This document shows, piece by piece, positions 1 through 10,900 of a stretch of 64,000 nucleotides of DNA. Source of the DNA: Deuterostichococcus epilithicus (Eukaryota > Chlorophyta > Trebouxiophyceae > Prasiolales > Stichococcaceae); NCBI GenBank assembly GCA_033439295.1, contig JAVTLE010000017.1, positions 496,001 through 560,000 on the forward strand, in the 5' to 3' direction. The notes under the pieces were generated by a model that was given only the letters and a program-made list of their open reading frames with translations, had not been told where the DNA came from and searched no databases. How positions within the stretch are numbered: the first letter of the stretch is position 1; the number at the start of each line of letters is the position of its first letter. Position numbers and translations under genes: made by a program.

Positions 1-1421
1 CTATCAGTCGTCCGGCTTCCTTCAGTTCATGAAGGGCCCGAGCGCCGACTTCGAAGTCGGAGCCCCGTACCTGACAGAAACGCAAGCTGCCATGCAGCAC
101 TTTCTGCAGGTGCCCCATCCCTGCTATCTCGATCGGTCACCCACGCCCCTCCCTCGGCCTGTGGACTGTGACACCTTGTTGGGGCCCTGAGGACGGCGTA
201 CCCATTCATTCATTCATTACCGCAGTCCTTGTTAGCTGTAACATGGCGACATGACTTCGTGACGCAGCCGCGTTTCACTTGTAGGGCTCCGGTTGCAGGG
301 TCCTGACCTTGCTGATGACAGTTGCTGGCGATGGCGGCCAGCGCCAGATTTTGCATCCAATATTGCTGGTGAGCCGACTCGAGCGCAGAATTATGTTGTA
401 GGTCGCCCCTCAAGATGTCACTTTTCTGCAGGTGCTGCTGATCAACCTGGTGCCAGAGGGCATGCTGGAGACGGCGGACCAGCTGCTGTCATACCGGGAC
501 AACGACGAGCGGGAGCTGCAGAAGCGTGCAGCCATCAAAGTGTCGCGGTACGTACCCGTCTGCCTGCTTACTGGCGCTGTCATGCTCACACCGGGTTTGA
601 CACTGACAAGCAATGGCGCTTGGTGACAGAACTATGGGTGCATCCGCGCACTTGCACGCCCAGATGTTGAGATGTGTGGCCTTCGTACAGCCTCACAGAT
701 GCGCTGGCCGCGGAGGAGCGCGAGAAGGCCTTGGTGGAGCGCGCGCTGGCAGCGGAGGAGCGCGCGCAGGCAGCGAAGGAGGACGCGCAGGCAGCGAAGG
801 AGGACGCGCAGGCAGCGAAGGAGGACGCGCTGGCCATGGCGAAGAGCGCCCTGGCCGCGGCGGAGCGTGCCCTGGCCGCGGAGAAGGAGCTCGAATTGCT
901 GAGAGCGAAGGTATACTGGCCAGCCACTGTGGGCCGCGTGCTTCTGCACTGCCTGAGGGAACCGATTGCAGTGCACTGAGCATTGCTTGGCATCAAGTGA
1001 AGGGCGCCAAGGCAATCGAATATTGGACCGTAGCCATGCGTCGTCATCTTTGCCAACCTCTAAGATGCTGCGTCTCAGGGGTCGAAGGGCGGAACTGACA
1101 GCAATGCTGCGGGCGCTGCCGAGGCCAAGCCGCTGTCGCCGGCGAGGTCGCCCAACAAAGGTGATCAATATTTCGAGTGTGTGCATGATCTGCCTGAGGC
1201 GGCTCCCAGACCGCCATGCCGCCCTGAGCGCGCCCGTGGCGGAGCGCTTGCCCGGGGGAGGGCAGGGGAAGACCTCTGCTTCACATCGGGCTTCTTGTCT
1301 GCATCTTGTTGAAAGTGACATCGTTCAGCAGGCTGTCCAGACTGTTCACGATGTCCTTGCATGTCCTGTAGTGTGGAGGGCGGGGGCACCAGGGGGATGG
1401 CGTGTACGCAGCAAGAAGTGA
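1..1421 (+). CDS. Coiled-coil protein, C-terminal part (5' truncated by window)
   Basis: Five exons fit in phase: <2-109, 432-547, 691-910, 1079-1160, 1372-1421 (TGA stop), giving 191 residues of a longer protein. All four introns are GT-AG. The visible N-terminal part (FLQFMKGPSADFEVGAPYL...) is globular-looking but not recognised. Exon 3 encodes a long Ala/Glu/Lys helix with heptad-like AAEE and AAKEDAQ units, almost certainly a coiled coil. The tail is Ser/Pro/Arg-rich and ends WRVRSKK, a basic C-terminus. A TGTAA motif, the usual green-algal poly(A) signal, lies at 1894-1898. The function is unknown. The exon structure is well supported because every junction keeps frame. The start is outside the window. 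Confidence 0.72.
770..832 (+). repeat. 21-bp in-frame tandem repeat, three units
   Basis: Three consecutive 21-bp units (770-790, 791-811, 812-832) are nearly identical and encode AAKEDAQ, AAKEDAQ and AAKEDAL in the coiled-coil exon. The repeat keeps the heptad length, so unit gain or loss would lengthen or shorten the helix without breaking frame. Confidence 0.85.
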
Positions 1422-2417
1422 GTATTGCTGCCCTCGTCACCTTCAGACAGAAAGGAAAGCAGCTGGAGCGAATTTGCAGGAGGATGTCGCCTGAAACACA
1501 GTTGGCTAGGTCCTGGGCGGCGAGGCCCTACTGCTGGGTCGGGCACCTTATGTGCGCCACTGCTCACGGTGCATACAGACCAACATGTTGCCCTGCCTAT
1601 CTAGGCAGGGAGCCTCGACAGGCACATACATGCCTCCACAGCGAATGACGTGTCTCCGTATTCTCATTGCAGGCCCGGCACTTGTGCACGCTAGGTTGCA
1701 TCAGTGGCATTTCAAGGGGCGGCAGAAACTGATCCGAACGTGCAACGCTGTCCAAACGTCATGGCGTAGACCTGTCATATCTTGTATTTCTTGGCCTCGT
1801 TCGACATCTGGGAATTGGCATGCAAGCCGGTCCTGCCTGTGACACTCAGGGACTTTAGCAGTTGGAACGTCATGACTGAGATTGCGACACCCCTGTAACC
1901 CAGCTAGAAGAGTTGCTACCTACAGCACACACTTTTTAGCGGCAACCTTCTTTGCGAACTCCTGATCAAGGCAGGCTGCTCAATTGTTTGAGTGGCCGAC
2001 ACTCTTTTGGCTGTGGGCTTTTATAATAAAGTGGAGGCTGTGGGCTTTAAGTTTGATCACCTTCGGTGATTCAAACTTATGCTGTCGTATCCAAGAAAAT
2101 ATGTGTTGACCTCATTCCATTCCATTTACCTACTTTGCAGCGTGAAGTTTATCAATGCTGCTTGACAAAAGGAAGGTACGAAGCCGTCAAGCGAGACAGC
2201 CTTGACACCAGCAGGTCAATTTGCATATCAATGCCAAGGTGTTGCGCCCCAGCATGTGCGGCTGAGCTGTCTGAGTTTTCCCCAGCAATGATGGCACATC
2301 CGTGCCGACAGTGCCAGCTGTGGCACTCGTCCCGCGAGCGCCCAGGCGCCGTGCCAGCCTTGAGCGACTGACGACCAGCAGTGGCGCCGTTCCACCTGCA
2401 ACCCGGCTGCCCGCTCT
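1422..2417. other. Convergent 3' flanks of genes 1 and 2
   Basis: No coding exon is supported here. The segment lies between the stop codons of two convergent genes. It holds the TGTAA motif at 1894-1898 for the upstream gene, an AT-richer patch around 2015-2050 with a repeated 'ggctgtgggctt', and a hairpin at 2049-2078. Confidence 0.55.
2049..2078. other. Hairpin between convergent genes
   Basis: An inverted repeat with arms at 2049-2061 and 2065-2078, a one-base bulge and a 3-base loop. It sits between two convergent 3' ends and would form in either transcript, so it may contribute to 3'-end formation on both strands. That role is inference. Confidence 0.5.
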
Positions 2418-5400
2418 CTACGCCAGCTTCCGTCGCGGCAGCGGCTTGCTGCGGCGTACAGCCTCCGCCTCTGACGCCGTCAGCGGTCGTGCCTTCCCGG
2501 ATGGCTTGGCCGCGTACGCGCTGCCGCCGCCCTGTGGCAATACATTGACAACCATACAAGTGTGTCCAAGCAAAGCCACACCTGCGCGGTCGTCATTGTG
2601 GCTGTGATTCTCCGACAGGCACACTGTTGGCCATACCCCTTGAGGCAGTCGTGGCCTTCGGTGTGCACCGGCGAATGGGGAAAGGCATGCCGCATGTCTC
2701 ACACAGGACGCAAGGGGCTCTTCAAAACAGAAGTCCAGAGGTTTCAGCCCGTGACCCGACCTTGCCCTTCTGGCGCGACAGCGGGTGAACCACCAGCGTC
2801 CAGCCGTCTTTGGGGCGCCGCGGCGGCTTGGTCATGCGGCTGTCGCGCCGCACGTCAGGCGCCAGCTGCAGGGCAAAGCAGAAGCAGAATTAACATTGAT
2901 GATCGGGTTGTCCAGTTTCCGTCCAGAATTTCGCCTACGATTGAGGGCGGGGTGAGAGGAGGAGCACATCGCATTCAACTCGAGGCTGGCGACCGCTGGC
3001 ACATCTGCCAGCCTTGAAGGACGCCAGCTGCCGGCCTGCCGGTTCTGCGGCGTTGCGTTGGACTGCATGATTGCAGGTGTATGAGCATCAACGTGCACGA
3101 GCTTCGAGATGCAGATCAGGCAGCCTTTAGGGATCAGGCAGCACAGTGGATGTTGCTGGCCGCAGCCTCGCAAGCTGCGCCCTGATGCCAACGATGTCAT
3201 CGCCTTCCGCTGTGCGCCAACAGAGGCGCCGCCGGCAATGCCGCGACACAGCAGCGCCAAACAGCAAGAGCAGCGGCCACGCAGCAGCGGCCAGCAGCTG
3301 CTGCGCAGCAGCAAACCGGTGGGCCCCAGGGTAGCCACTCCCCCCAGAACGCCCAGAGAGGCATCCACCACCGAGCCGGTATCGAGAGCGCGAGGTCGCG
3401 GCACATTCCCGAACCGCATGCTCCGCTGAGCATGCTCCATAGCCATTTCAGTCTTAAGATGACACTCAAATGGTCTCCTCCCAGTGTCTCCCTACCTGGC
3501 CCATGTTGAAGGCGAGGCGCGCGGCAAACTCCTTGACAGCATGCTCCTCTTCCTCCTCCGCCTGAGACTCCGCCAGCACCTCCAGCTGCTCTGCCGTCAG
3601 CCCGTCGAAAACCAGCCGCCCATCATCGCCCTCCTGTCAGCGTCAGGGAAGCGATGCGAGTGTTCGGCCAAGCGTCAGAGCAGAGGAAGGACCCAAGAGT
3701 TGCGCAAGTTGCCGCCTGAAACCCCGCCAGCTGCTCGGCTGTGGGCACGTTATACACCAGCCGCCCGTCCCTGCCCTCCTGTTGTTCTAGAACTAGGTGC
3801 GAGTGTTATAAAATGTCTGCAGCCGGCACGCACGGCTGCCCGTCTTTGACCTCATCTTTGGCAGCCCGAGGGTGCCGATGAGGGCTCAAGGCCCGCAATT
3901 TCAAAATGGGCGGCGAGCGCACGCTGTCGCCAGCACCTCCAGCTGGTCCGACTGCAGCCCGTTCAAGACCAGGCATCCGTCCTCTCGCGCTTCCTATCAG
4001 CGCAGCGTTCTGGAAGAGCGTCCAAGCGCCTGCCCTCACCTTGAACTTGGGGATGGAGGGCAGCAGCTTGACGTGCCGCTCGTCGGTGCCCTCTGCATAG
4101 ATGGCCTCGTGGATGTCGTGCTCCATGATGTCGTGCACCTGCGGATGCACACGATCGCATGACCAACAGCTGTCCGGTTTCGCGAGAGTGAAAGTACCTG
4201 TCCCCCCATGTCGTGCAGCTGCACAGGCGGCACCGGCACCACACTCCCCAAGAGCGCTGTGTCACCATAGTGATGAAGGCCCCATCACCCAAAAAAAACT
4301 AAACCCTAAACCTAGGTGGTTGCATCCGTCATGAGGCTGGCCATGCGGTGCCTAGGTAGACCAAAGCCCGGGCCTCTGCAGTTGCAGCCGCACCTCCGCA
4401 AGGACGTCCAGGGCATGCATGTCCTTGATGAACTCGTCGAGCGCCTCCGGCGTGCCGAGCTCATCCAGGGACGCCTCTCGGCCCCGCTTCTGCGGCGTCT
4501 GCTCCTCCGCGGCGCCGCCGGCCTCGCCAGCCGCGGCTGCATTTGCCGCTTCCGCTGCTTCACCTGAACTCCCCACGTCCGCCACCCCCGCAGCGGCAGT
4601 GTCGCCATCCGCCGCAGGGTGAGCCGCTGCGTCGCCGGAAGCGCCGCCATCGCGGGCCGCATCGCCATCGCCGACCTCTGCCGCTGACGCCTCCGCGTCT
4701 GCCGATGCCTCGGCTGCATCGCCGCCGCCTGCCTCCCCGTCTGCCTGCCCTGCTTCCTCCCTTCCGGTCGCCGCACCGCCTGCAGCCGCCGCCGCTTCTG
4801 CTGCCGCCCACTCCTCCACCTCTCGCTCTGCCTCTGCTTCTGCTTCCAGCTGCTTCAGCGCCAGGATGGCCATCACTCGCTGTTGTCGGATGCGGAACAG
4901 CTTGGCCAGAAACTCCGGCGTGCACCTGCAGTCAGTGGTGGGAGCGAGGCTAGCACACTGCCGCTGCACCATGCCGGCGAAATGCTCGTAGGTAGACTGA
5001 AAAACCCAAATCGGAGCCGCGCACTTCTGTGGCCTGGTGCGCCACGGAGTGTTGTGCCTCGTGCGACAGCAGCGCATTCTGCACGGTGTTGGGCCCGACA
5101 CAGAGCATACAGCATACACAAGTTCTATAACGAAGCAAATTCCTTGGGGAATTTTTTCGAATGAGGTGCCCCAGGAAATACTTGGCCTCCTCCGACAGCC
5201 GCCGACCAAGAGTCTTTGAGCCAGCTTTCCGCCTTTCGTCCACGCCACACTCACTATATGGGAAAGGTTGGTTGCACGCTCACTCTTTGGGGAAGGTGGC
5301 GGCAAGGTGCGCCATGAACTCCTTGGCCTCCTCCGACAGCAGCGCGTTCTGCTCGTTGTTGGGCACCCGGCCCCCCGTGAGGTCCAGCCCCAGGATCGGC

Positions 5401-6921
5401 ATGCACTGCTCCTCGTCCACGCCCATGATGTCCCAGCCGCTGCGCCCCTGGCCCGCAAGGTTGGGGATCGGCGGCGCCCGCTCCGGGCCTGCGAGCGGAA
5501 GGAGGCAGAAGCGTTTGCAGGAGCTTCAGAACCTCATGGGAGGTGTGACCAAAGGCGACAGGTGCCCTGATGCTCGTTGACGCCTGTCACGTCCCAACCA
5601 CTGCATCCCACGCAGACGAGGTGCGGGGTTGGCGGCGTCTGCTCTGGGCCTGCAAGCACGACTCAAGTTTTGAAACTGAAAATTGATTTTGAATTGTAGG
5701 TTCGATGCATGAAATCCATTCATGCATCGTTTCTGGTCGATGCACATGATGTCGCAGCCCCAGCGGCTGATGTGCGCAAGATTCACAAGTGGTGGCGCCC
5801 ATTCTGGGCCTGCCCTCTGCAAGTTGCAGGGAATGTGAAAGCATGCAGATAGCACAAGCATGCACGAGGAAGCAACTGCTCCATGGTAGAGTGAGCGACT
5901 CCTCGAGCCGAGCCTCCGCTTCTCCGCTTCGTCAACCTGCGTGCGGTGCTGCGCCTCAGCCCAGCCCCCTACCCCCTAGACTGTGGAGAACAGGAGACTC
6001 ACGAGGGCCGAGCCACCACTTCTGCGCCTCGTCAAATTCCTCGCGCAGCTCCGCTTCGGCGCTGAGCCCCGACGGGTTTTCCGCCTCCTCCGCAGCCTCC
6101 GCATACAGCGCCTCTGCAGCCTGGGCGTACACGTTGTAGTGCTCGATGCCGTGGTCCAGGGCCTCCAGGAGATCCTCCTCCGAAGCGTCCTTCAACTGCA
6201 GTTTGGAGTCGGAAAACAATGATTGAGAGCGTGAACAGCACAGAATGTACACGTTGTAGTGCTCGATGCCGTGGTCCTCCATGTGTCCCGGAAACGCTGG
6301 AAAATGCCCGGCACGGCTGGGCTTGCCTTTTCAGGGGCCTGAGGTGGAGGATGCGGCGGCATCGGCGGATCATTGCCTCTGTCGACCATGGAAAACAAAT
6401 GCAACACCACATGAAAAGTCATGTCGCACAACAACCATCGCGCATGCATGTGTCAGCTGCTGCCTGGCGCCCCCGGGCGTGTGGAGTTGGCGCCAGTCTG
6501 GCAGTTGGCGGTCTCATCGTTGCAGTTACATGCGTTTGTCACAAAGAAACAGCAACACGCCCACCGCTTCCTGTTCCTCCTCGGAAGCGATGAGCTCGAC
6601 GGCGCCGTCAGTCGCTCGGCCGCCATGCTGCTCCCTGCCGTCACGCTGGCGGCCTGTCGCGAAACGCCTGCTGCCGGATGCACCACCCGCTTGGAAGGTG
6701 CCTCCAAACTCAGCCTGCACGCCTCCCTGAGGCTGCCCAGCTCTAGAGCTGCATGAGGGTGAGCCGGCTGCAAGATGGCCGGCGTCCTGCAACGCGCAGC
6801 TACTCGCGGCGAGCCGCAGCGCATCCGAGACGAAGCTCGCCGATTGTTGGGAGCTTTCGATCGCGTTGGCCACGCCCTGGAGGCGTGCGAGCAGCCGGGC
6901 GGAGGTTGCAGCCCGGAACAT
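2418..6921 (-). CDS. Putative mitochondrial ribosome protein, Bot1p/plant GAMYB-binding type
   Basis: Ten exons on the minus strand: 6921-6565, 6195-6003, 5488-5284, 4925-4394, 4218-4198 (21-nt microexon), 4138-4040, 3633-3496, 3425-3372, 2865-2761, 2531-2418. Every junction is in phase and the total is 1818 nt, 605 aa. The N-terminus (MFRAATSARLLARLQ..., then RRFATG) is a typical mitochondrial presequence. The core CTPEFLAKLFRIRQQRV is an HTH-like segment, followed by an acidic Ala/Glu/Asp linker, then VHDIMEHDIHEAIY...LPSIPKFK, EEEEHAVKEFAARLAFN, RRPKDGWTLVVHPLS and a C-terminal SKPLPRRKLA. This order matches my recollection of plant proteins annotated as GAMYB-binding, related to the Bot1p/mS45 mitochondrial ribosomal family. 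The family call is from memory of motifs, not a search. Several introns carry decayed copies of adjacent exon edges. Confidence 0.72.
3708..3990 (-). repeat. Two decayed copies of the following exon (3496-3633)
   Basis: The intron upstream of exon 3633-3496 holds two degenerate copies of its start. On the minus strand the real exon reads GDDGRLVFDGLTAEQLEVLA; the copy near 3710-3785 reads GRDGRLVYNVPTAEQLAGFQ and the one near 3895-3985 reads REDGCLVLNGLQSDQLEVLA. Only the copy nearest the next exon continues into a full in-phase exon. Confidence 0.75.
5034..5213 (-). repeat. Two decayed copies of the donor-side edge of exon 5284-5488
   Basis: Segments 5159-5213 and 5034-5099 repeat the 3' end of exon 5488-5284. 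The exon encodes NEQNALLSEEAKEFMAHL; the echoes read RLSEEAKYFLGHLIRKN and NALLSHEAQHSVAHQATE. They lie downstream, within the intron, and are no longer bounded by in-phase splice sites. Confidence 0.75.
5585..5817 (-). repeat. Two decayed copies of the acceptor-side edge of exon 5284-5488
   Basis: Segments 5585-5659 and about 5749-5817 repeat exon region 5423-5498 together with its acceptor ('gggcctgc' on plus), at a spacing near 160 bp. They lie upstream of the working acceptor in the intron. Confidence 0.7.
6247..6277 (-). repeat. Exact 31-bp copy of exon segment 6127-6157
   Basis: Bases 6247-6277 are identical over 31 bp to 6127-6157 within the exon encoding HGIEHYNVY. They are 120 bp apart, with the copy in the intron. 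The perfect match suggests a recent duplication. Confidence 0.85.
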
Positions 6922-7936
6922 GGTGTGACAAAGTTGCGTGCGCCTGCTGGCCGGAGACCGCCAGTTCACAGTCTCAAACGAGTACAACTTCAGGTTTCTG
7001 CATATCGCAAGCTCGCTGATAATTTCACAGCGTGAAAATTTGTTACTGTGCAGGACTGCAGGGCTGTAGGATGTAGCAAAGCTGCCGCAGGTGCTTCTGG
7101 AGGGTTGATAGCGAATTACAGGGAATTGGTTTGATTGTTTGGTGTAGCAACGAGACTCCAAGCACGATGAGCCTCGTACACGAGAATGAGCGCTGTTTCT
7201 CTCAGGTGGATGACCGACGTTCCGTGGTCAACCGTGCGTCTCATGGGCCGCAGTCAACCATGCATGGAGCATCACGCATGCCGCATTTGTACAGCAGGCA
7301 ATATACAGCAGGCAGGACATAGGTAGGGCGAAGGTGTGACATGTCCAGGTACCATGGGCATGCTGCACACTACAATGTAACGGTAGCCTGCTTGCCTATC
7401 TAGATCAAGCCATCGATCAAGACATCGCGCACAGAGTACGCTCCCATCTAATAGAGGGAGAAACACAAATGAAACGACTGACGGGCGTAGCTGCCGGTGT
7501 CTAGAATGATGATGGCAAAACCGTCACAGCCGGGTTCACTGCCTGCGGCCCGACGGCAAACCTCAGCTTCACCTGACCGAGTCTGCCGCACGTGACGGAG
7601 GGCTCGCAACAGCTGTCAGCGGCGCTCAACAGCTCCTTCTGACCAGCCCACCTGATACCCTACCCAGTTCAACAGCACAGACCCGAATCAAGTCATGTGG
7701 TGCAGGCGCACTAGTTCAGCCTGCGACTGGTAGCCTGAAGCGGCACATGCCAGGTGTGGATGCAACTGGCGCCAACCGCCCAATGATGAGGCCTAATCCC
7801 TCAGACTAAGGGGCTGAGACTCCCCATCTCTAACATCACAAGTAACCGCACCCAGACCGTGCGGTGTGCAACCCGCAACCCCCAAACCCAGACCGTGAAG
7901 TGTGCAACCCGCAACCCCCAGCAGCGGCCCTCACGG
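6922..7936. other. Intergenic: promoter of gene 2 and 3' flank of gene 3
   Basis: There is no supported exon. Upstream sequence of the minus-strand gene starting at 6921 is followed by the 3' flank of the minus-strand gene ending at 7937. It contains a 36-bp direct duplication close to that stop (7851-7922). Confidence 0.5.
7851..7922. repeat. 36-bp tandem duplication
   Basis: Units 7851-7886 and 7887-7922 differ at only a few positions. They lie just beyond the stop codon of the minus-strand gene at 7937, inside its presumed 3' UTR. Confidence 0.85.
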
Positions 7937-10900
7937 TCACAATGATCGCTGGCTCGCGCTGGGCCGGCGGTTTCCACCGAGCGCGACCACCGCCGCGCCC
8001 AAGCTGCCGTCGCCGCCGACGCTGCTCGTGCCGCTTGGGAGCCGGCTGCCGCCCAGATCGCCGAAGGAACTGCTGCCGCCGGCTGCACATGTCATTATGG
8101 CCACAGGCCTAAGCAGGACCTCACAGGAGCTGCAGACAACCCCATGCATTGCCGACCACCTCGGTCAAAGCTGACGCCATTTTGGCAAATGGAACCATGT
8201 TCAACAGGCAGAGATAGCATGTGGAGAGCATGCAACAGCCAGCGAGTGCCGCTGCCAATGCTTCCTCGCAATGCATGCAACAGCACAGACCAGCCCGCAG
8301 TAGCATGTCTGCCAGGCGCCGTCAGTGGCTGCATGTTCAAGCCGACGATGGCAGGGCGCCGGAGACGATGGCAGGGCGCCGGAGGCGTGCAGACCCAAAC
8401 CCTAGATCACCAAAGCACCCACCGGTAGTGCTGCTTCCGCTGCTGTGCGGCGTGCGTGGCGTGCGCGGCGTTATGAAGCCGCCGCTGGCCGCCCGGGCTG
8501 GCGCAGGCTTGGCGGCGACGTCGGACTTGCCCTTGCCCAGGTAGCCCATCGCCCAGGCCATTGCGCCTTCGAAAGCCATTGCAAGACCCTTGTTTCCAGC
8601 AGCAAGAGCAACGCAGTCCCAAGAGGCAGAAGAGGGGCTGCTGCAGCACGGAGAGACAGGCTGCACTTGCTTGGTCGGCAGTCAGCACGGCATTCAGCGT
8701 TGAAGCCCTGTAGCAAGCATTCAGCAACCTAGGCGATGCAAGCATCCACCTCTGGCGGCGCCAGCCAAGGGTTCTGCGACTTCCGCCTTGCCGCCGCCGC
8801 CACTGACCGCCAGCAGCCCACCAGAGGTAGTCCGCTGCGCAGGGACCGCAGTGCGCACTGACGGCGGCCGCCGGGGCCCCTGCATCGAAGAGAAATCGTG
8901 CAGAGTTGTGTGAGGGCTCTGTAAGGGTTGATCGGAGACGGCGGGTGTCTCCAGGAAGCATGTGACATTACAAGTAGCAGCACCGCACTGACGAGAGGCG
9001 GTGAGCCTGCTGGCACGGCAGACCAGGGCTGATGGTGAGGGCGATGCACTGAGCAGGTTTGTCCTACAGAAGCATGCAGCTCAGCATGGAGATGTGAGAG
9101 GCGTAGTGAGGCATGGGTGTGCTCACCGTTGAGCTCGCAGATGAGCCGCCGCTGCGCTGCGTTTGAAGCCCGATGCCTCCAGAATCTGCAGATCAACAGC
9201 TCACGACACTCACACAAGGGGCGCCAACTACATGCCAGGGCAATATTCGATTCGACACATGAAGGCAGCACGGTGTTCAACACTACTCTGTGCACGAGTT
9301 TCCCTTCACAAGCCTTCACCAAGACGCCTTGTGACACAGCCTCTTGGTTCTTTCGAACCCGGCAATGCATAGTGAGATGTCGAAACAGCAGCGGGCTGCC
9401 GGAGCCGGGAGGCATGCCCGGCGCCATTGGCAGGGGAATTGTTGTATAGGATTGCCGCTGGTGCCTGGCCACAGTTCACAGTTCCCGACGAATCCCCGAT
9501 GCGAGATCACAGAAACCAGCAGACCAACACCTGCAACCCCCCCTGCAGAGACCATCGCTGCTTGGAATCAGGTGGCATTGTCACCTCCCACGTTGGCGGT
9601 GGCGGTGGCGCCGCGGATCGCCGCCACGCGCGACGCCGCCAGCACCTGGCTCAGCGGCACGGCGGCCGAGGGGCGGGCGCCGCCGCTGCCACTTCCGCCG
9701 GCGCGCTCAGAGTCCGAATCATCCGCACTCCAGATGGCGGCGCTGCAGGTGGTCTGGCGGCTATGAGTCCGGAGTTCATCAATTGCAGGTGTTTGCGCAG
9801 GGCGGGCCGGGCAGCAGAGGGTGCGAGACGGTACGTCCATGGCGCCAGGGAGCGTGAAACCCAGAGCGCCCACAGCTTCCCGCCCGGCTGACCAGACATG
9901 CCAGAACTTGACCTGCTAGCATCCAGAAAAACTCATTACGATGCGGCGCGGGGAAGGGGCAGGGGGTGCACACCTGCCATCGCGGGGGGCGGCAGGCGGC
10001 GCCGCCGCCGCGCGCGCCGCCACCCGCAGCTGGTGCACCCGCCGCCGCCGCTCGCCCAGGGTGCGCTCGCGCGCCGCCAGGTCGGCGTCTGCGGCCGCCA
10101 CCGCCTCCGCCGCTCGCCTACAGAGGTTTTAGGGTTTACTAGCCGAGTTTTCCCTGAAACCCCGCATACCCCTGCTCGATACTTCCTGATGAGGCGTGCT
10201 GTCTCGAGACCGGCCCGTGAACGGAGGTGTGCTGTTTGAAAACCAGCATATAGCGGAGGAAATACCTGGGGGGGGTGGGTGGGAAGGGGCAAAGCTCACT
10301 GCACGGCGGCTTGCTTGTCGGAGCGGCGCAGCAGCGCGGCGTCGAGCGAGCCCTGCAGCCGGCCGGCCTCCGCCATCAGGAACTGCCTGTCGGCGGTCGC
10401 CTCCCGCAGCCCGCCGACCAGCTTTTCCGCCTCCGAGCGAGCCGCCTTCGTTTTCCTGCAGGTCCAGGCAAGCCGAGGCGGTCAGAATCAGTGCACACCG
10501 CCCTCATGCTGCAGCCTGCCTGCGCCTCACCCCAGCCTGCTGTCAGCCAAAAGGCGAAAGCCCGGTTCCGATCCGGAACAGGGCGCACCGCTCGGCGGCA
10601 AGGCGCGCGGCGTCCGCCCGAAACAACTCCTGCTGCAGCCGCTCCACGACTGCCATCAGCTTGTTCATCATGTGGTCCTCGCCTGCGGGTGGCACACGAG
10701 CGCGACTGAGCAATCCCCTGCTGCCGCAACGCAAGCTGGATAAAAGTAATGTACGGAAGCAGGCAGGCCTGCCGCAGGCAGACACACCAGGCGACGCGCA
10801 GCAGGCATGCTTGGGCCTCGGACTCTCAAACATCCCCGGATGTCGGGAAACCCGAGCTCAAATGAGCTGCAGCCACCCCCCTTTGCTGCAGTCGTTCCTT

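Noticed and set aside
5284-5488. WDIM motif resembling the mitochondrial calcium uniporter signature
   Set aside because: There are no flanking membrane segments and the rest of the protein follows another family; the motif reads WDIMG, not WDIMEP.
6192-6449. Pro-rich frame (NDPPMPPHPPPQAP) as an extra exon
   Set aside because: The neighbouring exons join directly in phase 0 without it, and using it would break phase.
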